A DNA stretch of 64,000 nt from Rhodothermales bacterium (lineage in GTDB: Bacteria > Bacteroidota > Rhodothermia > Rhodothermales > UBA10348), in assembly GCA_028284865.1 (NCBI GenBank), contig JANQQV010000018.1, positions 1 through 64,000 on the forward strand, in the 5' to 3' direction. Position 1 is the stretch's first letter. Each line of letters begins with the position of its first letter. Below are positions 60,878 to 64,000 of this stretch, in pieces. The position numbers and the translations under genes were made by a program. Under the pieces are notes generated by a model. The model did not search any database and was not told the origin of the DNA. It saw nothing but the letters and a program-made list of their open reading frames with translations.

Positions 60878-62188
60878 GTGAGGGCCGAACGAGCAACAGA
60901 TCACATCCTCCTCTCGTTACCTTCCCACCAAGCAACCTTCCGCTCCGGCTCATTGTCCTCCCGCCGCTCTTCCTTGCTGACCTACGCCCCGCTGCTCATC
61001 GCATTCGGGTACGTATGCGTCGTTGCCATCACCGGCGCCGATATGGAGACACGCACTCGAGGACTGCGCTACTGGTCCCTGCTCGGAATGGCCGTCTTTG
61101 CCATTGCGGCGCCTCACGTCCTGTTGCCCGACCGCAACCTTCGCCTGATGCAGCGCCTCAACCGATCGCCCGAAAAACTACTTCGGCATCAGTTTGAACA
61201 GTGGCGGCCCGTCGTCTGGCTGTTCATCATCCCGGCTGTGTTGGTGGCGTTCTGGGATCCGGGGCATTTCGCGCAGAATCTGGGAGATAAATCCCTCCAC
61301 TTCGCTTCGACCGCCCTTCTGCTGCTGGGTGTCTCCCTGTACAGCTTCCTGTGCTATGTCCGGATTGGCCCCGTTTCCCAGTCGTGGCAGGAAGGGACCC
61401 GGGGAGATTGGTACCGCACAATGAAAGAGAATTCCCCTGGCGGATTCGCCGTACCAGAGGGCATGGTCCCCGCCATGCTCGCCACGCAAAAGGTTTTTGC
61501 CTTGGGGATCGTCGTACTTGTTGCTTCGGCTTACCTCGGACAGTCCGTCCACATGTTGCTCGAGGTGCTGCCCGGGATAGTCCTGGTGACTAGTACGCTG
61601 TATTCGATGAAGTCGAATGCCGGGCAACACGACCACGCCTACTACGCCACCAATGCATTCTATGGCGAAGTATTCCGGAGTACGGGCGGAATGCGCACGT
61701 CGGCCCGGGAAGCACTTCCGTTCCGCTCTGTTTATTGGTGCCCCAAGCGCTACCGATCGCATTTGTGGGCGCTGCTCAATCAGTTCGACCGCAAATTGCC
61801 TCTCGGAAGATTGATGGTAGTTGCACATGGATTGCTCTGGGTCCTCTTCTACATTGATGCCTCGAGCGCAACCGTGACTGCCTATCTGATCCTTCTGGTC
61901 GTTACCAAGAACGCAGGCAGCCACGTGCTCACCAGACCAGACCTGGCCCCACTACCGTTTCACCTGGGCCGTCAGCCCATCCTGGGCTGGGTGTTCACTC
62001 GTTTTTTTGTGAACCTGCGTTGGACCATGCCATTACTGGCCAGTTTGATGATTGTCGCCCTTTTCGAACCCGCACTTTCGTATGCGCATGCCTTCGGCTG
62101 GGCACTTATCGACACCGTCGTAGGATTTGCAACGGCTATCTTCTTCACTTTCAGAACCGAATACCGCTATCGCCGCCGTCTCGCCTGA
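60878..62188 (+). CDS. ABC transporter permease-like polytopic membrane protein
   Basis: About 436 residues with roughly ten transmembrane helices (LLTYAPLLIAFGYVCVVAITG, YWSLLGMAVFAIAAPHVLL, VVWLFIIPAVLVAFW, FALGIVVLVASAYLG, LMVVAHGLLWVLFYI, WTMPLLASLMIVALF and others). I recognise no named family from sequence, but the next gene is an ABC ATPase overlapping by 62 bp, so it is most likely the membrane part of that exporter. No ATG is suitable: GTG 60878 follows a purine-rich GGGAGGAAG site, and TTG 60974 starts right at the first helix. It lies just outside the island, and its promoter must be between the tRNA-derived terminator and 60878. Confidence 0.68.
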   Translation: MRAERATDHILLSLPSHQATFRSGSLSSRRSSLLTYAPLLIAFGYVCVVAITGADMETRTRGLRYWSLLGMAVFAIAAPHVLLPDRNLRLMQRLNRSPEKLLRHQFEQWRPVVWLFIIPAVLVAFWDPGHFAQNLGDKSLHFASTALLLLGVSLYSFLCYVRIGPVSQSWQEGTRGDWYRTMKENSPGGFAVPEGMVPAMLATQKVFALGIVVLVASAYLGQSVHMLLEVLPGIVLVTSTLYSMKSNAGQHDHAYYATNAFYGEVFRSTGGMRTSAREALPFRSVYWCPKRYRSHLWALLNQFDRKLPLGRLMVVAHGLLWVLFYIDASSATVTAYLILLVVTKNAGSHVLTRPDLAPLPFHLGRQPILGWVFTRFFVNLRWTMPLLASLMIVALFEPALSYAHAFGWALIDTVVGFATAIFFTFRTEYRYRRRLA

Positions 62189-62822
62189 ATCGCTTCGCCT
62201 GACCGGCCTTTCCAAACGATACGGACAAGGTCCACCGGTCATCTCTGACTTGACCCACACCTTTGTGCAGGGCTCAGCAACGGGGTTGGTTGGACCCAAC
62301 GGGTCCGGGAAGACCACATTGCTCCGCCTGCTGTCCGCCGTTGCGTATCCGACGACCGGAAGTGTTCAGTATGGCGATCTGGATATTCACGCCCACCCCT
62401 TCACCTACCTGCGACATGTTGGCCAGGTCTACGCCGATGCCCAGCTACCTCAGCACTTGACGGCTGTTGAGCTGCTTGAGTGGATTCTTCGAGAGCGTGA
62501 AGACTGGGATGGCAATGGCTCTGCTCGCGTTGAGCAGATGCTCGACGCCGTGCTCTTGGATGAACGTCGGCACAATCTGATCGGCACGTACTCAAGTGGT
62601 ATGATCCAGAAGACCCAACTGGCCGTTGCACTGGTCGCTCGCCCCAACGTATTGCTGCTGGACGAACCGTTTCGCGGATTGGATTCCGAAGCGACATCGG
62701 CAGCGCTTGAACTCGTGGATGATTTCCGCAAGGCTGGAGGTCTATTGCTTATCGCCAGTCACACGCGTGCTTTGCTGGACCAGTTCTGTGACGAGGTCAT
62801 GGACTTGACCGATCGAGGATGA
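62127..62822 (+). CDS. ABC transporter ATP-binding protein
   Basis: A 231-residue ATPase. Walker A GPNGSGKTTLLRLL, Q-loop region VGQVYADAQLP, signature TYSSGMIQKTQLAVAL, Walker B VLLLDEP with FRGLDSE (D-loop) and the H-loop His in IASHTRALL are all present. The signature is SSGM rather than LSGG, as in some heme-exporter or ABC-2 type systems. The start is uncertain: TTG at 62127 lies inside the permease gene and there is no ATG before the conserved SLRLTGLSKRYG. The pair probably forms an ABC-2-like exporter of unknown cargo. Confidence 0.87.
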   Translation: MQRLSSSLSEPNTAIAAVSPESLRLTGLSKRYGQGPPVISDLTHTFVQGSATGLVGPNGSGKTTLLRLLSAVAYPTTGSVQYGDLDIHAHPFTYLRHVGQVYADAQLPQHLTAVELLEWILREREDWDGNGSARVEQMLDAVLLDERRHNLIGTYSSGMIQKTQLAVALVARPNVLLLDEPFRGLDSEATSAALELVDDFRKAGGLLLIASHTRALLDQFCDEVMDLTDRG

Positions 62823-62904
62823 AAGTCTTTGGTCCGAGTGGAAAGGGAGGATGCCTGTGATTTACCATAGCGAAGCCCAATCATCTCAAAACCCGTTCTA
62901 GAAC

Positions 62905-63387
62905 ATGAAACGCATTCTTCTGGTCGCACTGACTCTACTGGTCCTTCCCGTTGCGGCCCAGGACACCCTCGAGGAACTGGACGCTTATTGGGCCGAAGTC
63001 TCAAGGACCGTAGCCGACGGCGATTTTGAAGGCTATGCGGCCGTCTACCATCCCGATGCGGTGTTGGTTTTCGCATCAAACGACCAGTCTGTCCCGCTTC
63101 AGCAAGCACTTGACGGCTGGAAGGCGGGTTTCGATGCCACCGCCAGCGGAGCCATGACTGCATCGGTTGACTTCCGGTTCTCTCAGCGCTTGGTCAGCGA
63201 GACAACAGCGTGGGAAAAAGGCATCTTCAGCTATCGCTCGGAGAGCGATCAAGGTGAAGGTGGCGCCATGGTGCACTTCACCGCCCTCAGCGTCAAGAAA
63301 GGTGGTCAATGGCTGATGCTGATGGAAAACCAGATGGAGCAGGCGACACAAGCAGAATGGGACGCACTGGCGCCGAAAGAGAACTGA
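62905..63387 (+). CDS. Secreted NTF2-like (DUF4440/SnoaL-type) protein
   Basis: A 160-residue protein with a short signal peptide (RILLVALTLLVLPVAAQ, cleavage near residue 19). The mature part is a single NTF2-like domain: LEELDAYWAEVSRTVADGDFEGYAAVYHPDAVLVFAS, then strands VDFRFSQRLVSETTAWEKGIFSYRS and the closing VKKGGQWLMLMENQM. This matches DUF4440-like proteins of ketosteroid-isomerase fold. No catalytic set can be named. It follows the ABC ATPase by 82 bp. Confidence 0.75.
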   Translation: MKRILLVALTLLVLPVAAQDTLEELDAYWAEVSRTVADGDFEGYAAVYHPDAVLVFASNDQSVPLQQALDGWKAGFDATASGAMTASVDFRFSQRLVSETTAWEKGIFSYRSESDQGEGGAMVHFTALSVKKGGQWLMLMENQMEQATQAEWDALAPKEN

Positions 63388-63449
63388 TTCGCCAGCCCCA
63401 AAAAAAGACGACCCGCTGAATTGCCCGGAAGAATCGAGGGCGGAAACGG

Positions 63450-63998
63450 CTACTGTGCGGGCGTCAACTCCGGGACGACGTCTGAGCGCTCAAAGCGCTC
63501 CTTGACGATGGACACACCGAATTCCTCGTCCCCGATTCGGGCATACTGGAGATCGCCGACCCATTCCACCATGGCGGCATCGGGTTCCATCGGCGAATCC
63601 GTTGTTCGGCTCTCGAAATGATAGAGGCCGATGCCTGCGGCGTAGCGAAACGAGATGAATCCGTTGTCGCCGTTCTGATCGCCCCAGAAATGCTCATATC
63701 TCGCGGTTGAGTCAACAGGGACCGTCTGTCCTCCGACCTGGATGGCGGTCGCCTCTCCCACCATGTTCATGTCTTGCTGGGAAAACGGGGACTGCCAGTT
63801 GCAATCAGACATGCCCATGTTCGATGCTCCCATCAGATGGATGCGACCGCGCTGTTCACGCGTGTAGCATTGAGCCTGTCGGATCAGCCGATCCTCTGAA
63901 TATGTCTGTACCAGAACGAAATAGTCATCGACCCCAGCAACGGGCGCCTGAATAGCGGTGACGGTGAAGCGCAGAAAAGCCGGGTCAATGGACTCTCC
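63450..63998 (-). CDS. Hypothetical protein, N-terminal part beyond window
   Basis: A minus-strand frame open from the right edge of the window to a stop at 63450, at least 182 residues. Features visible are AGVDDYFVLVQTYSEDRLIRQAQCYTREQRGRIHLMG, then ATAIQVGGQTVPVDSTARYEHFWGDQNGDNGFISFRY and VEWVGDLQYARIGDEEFGVSIVKERF, a beta-rich pattern. I recognise no family. An internal ATG at 63833 is not the likely start, because the frame continues upstream without stops and with similar composition. Confidence 0.65.
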   Translation of the reverse strand, partial: GESIDPAFLRFTVTAIQAPVAGVDDYFVLVQTYSEDRLIRQAQCYTREQRGRIHLMGASNMGMSDCNWQSPFSQQDMNMVGEATAIQVGGQTVPVDSTARYEHFWGDQNGDNGFISFRYAAGIGLYHFESRTTDSPMEPDAAMVEWVGDLQYARIGDEEFGVSIVKERFERSDVVPELTPAQ

Positions 63999-64000
63999 AT

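Noticed and set aside
1-64000. CRISPR array or cas genes
   Set aside because: No regularly spaced short repeats and no Cas-like protein were seen.

Overview
The window looks like a chromosome segment from the Bacteroidota/Rhodothermota side of the tree (a Rhodothermales- or Balneolales-like organism is my best guess). Two secreted proteins end in type IX secretion (T9SS) C-terminal sorting domains. There are many lipoproteins and six-bladed beta-propeller proteins, a sensor kinase of the periplasmic propeller/Y_Y_Y type, and core genes in Bacteroidota-like form. No taxonomic marker such as rRNA is present, so this is inference.

Left chromosomal flank (1-14429): the 3' part of a UvrD/PcrA helicase, a solute-binding lipoprotein, a DusB-like tRNA-dihydrouridine synthase, an ENPP-like phosphodiesterase lipoprotein, a THUMP RNA methyltransferase, an NTF2-like secreted protein and a class III aminotransferase. 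A histidine operon follows: a 31-residue His-rich leader peptide with a complete transcription attenuator (8841-8996), hisG, a hisD-hisB gene fusion and hisH. Then come a small membrane protein, a T9SS-exported esterase and tRNA-Ser(UGA).

Genomic island (about 14430-60809, 46.4 kb): an 18-bp direct repeat of the tRNA-Ser 3' end lies at both edges (14412-14429 and 60792-60809). A tyrosine integrase with small HTH/excisionase-like genes sits just inside the right edge. The chromosomal sequence beyond the right repeat begins with a strong terminator that probably belonged to the tRNA gene before insertion. The cargo is almost entirely cell-envelope biology. It includes an LpxR-like lipid A deacylase, four tandem paralogous propeller-like lipoproteins, a propeller sensor kinase with its LuxR-type regulator, and a two-RND efflux operon with adaptor. 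A block of eight more propeller proteins follows (one related to the first four), then an atypical receiver/ATPase signalling pair, a TolB-like lipoprotein, a T9SS metallopeptidase and membrane proteins.

The most unusual cargo is a cassette present twice in opposite orientation (25888-27995 and 31374-29120). Each copy has the order Cys-rich secreted peptide(s), propeller lipoprotein, membrane-anchored thioredoxin-like CxxC protein. Conserved order with strongly diverged sequence suggests a real functional unit, perhaps for making, folding or sensing disulfide-rich peptides. A decayed copy of the 3' end of an RND gene flanks the second cassette.

Right flank (60810-64000): an ABC transporter pair (permease and ATPase), another NTF2-like secreted protein, and the 3' part of a minus-strand gene that runs off the window. 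No CRISPR array, insertion sequence, rRNA or conjugation gene was seen.
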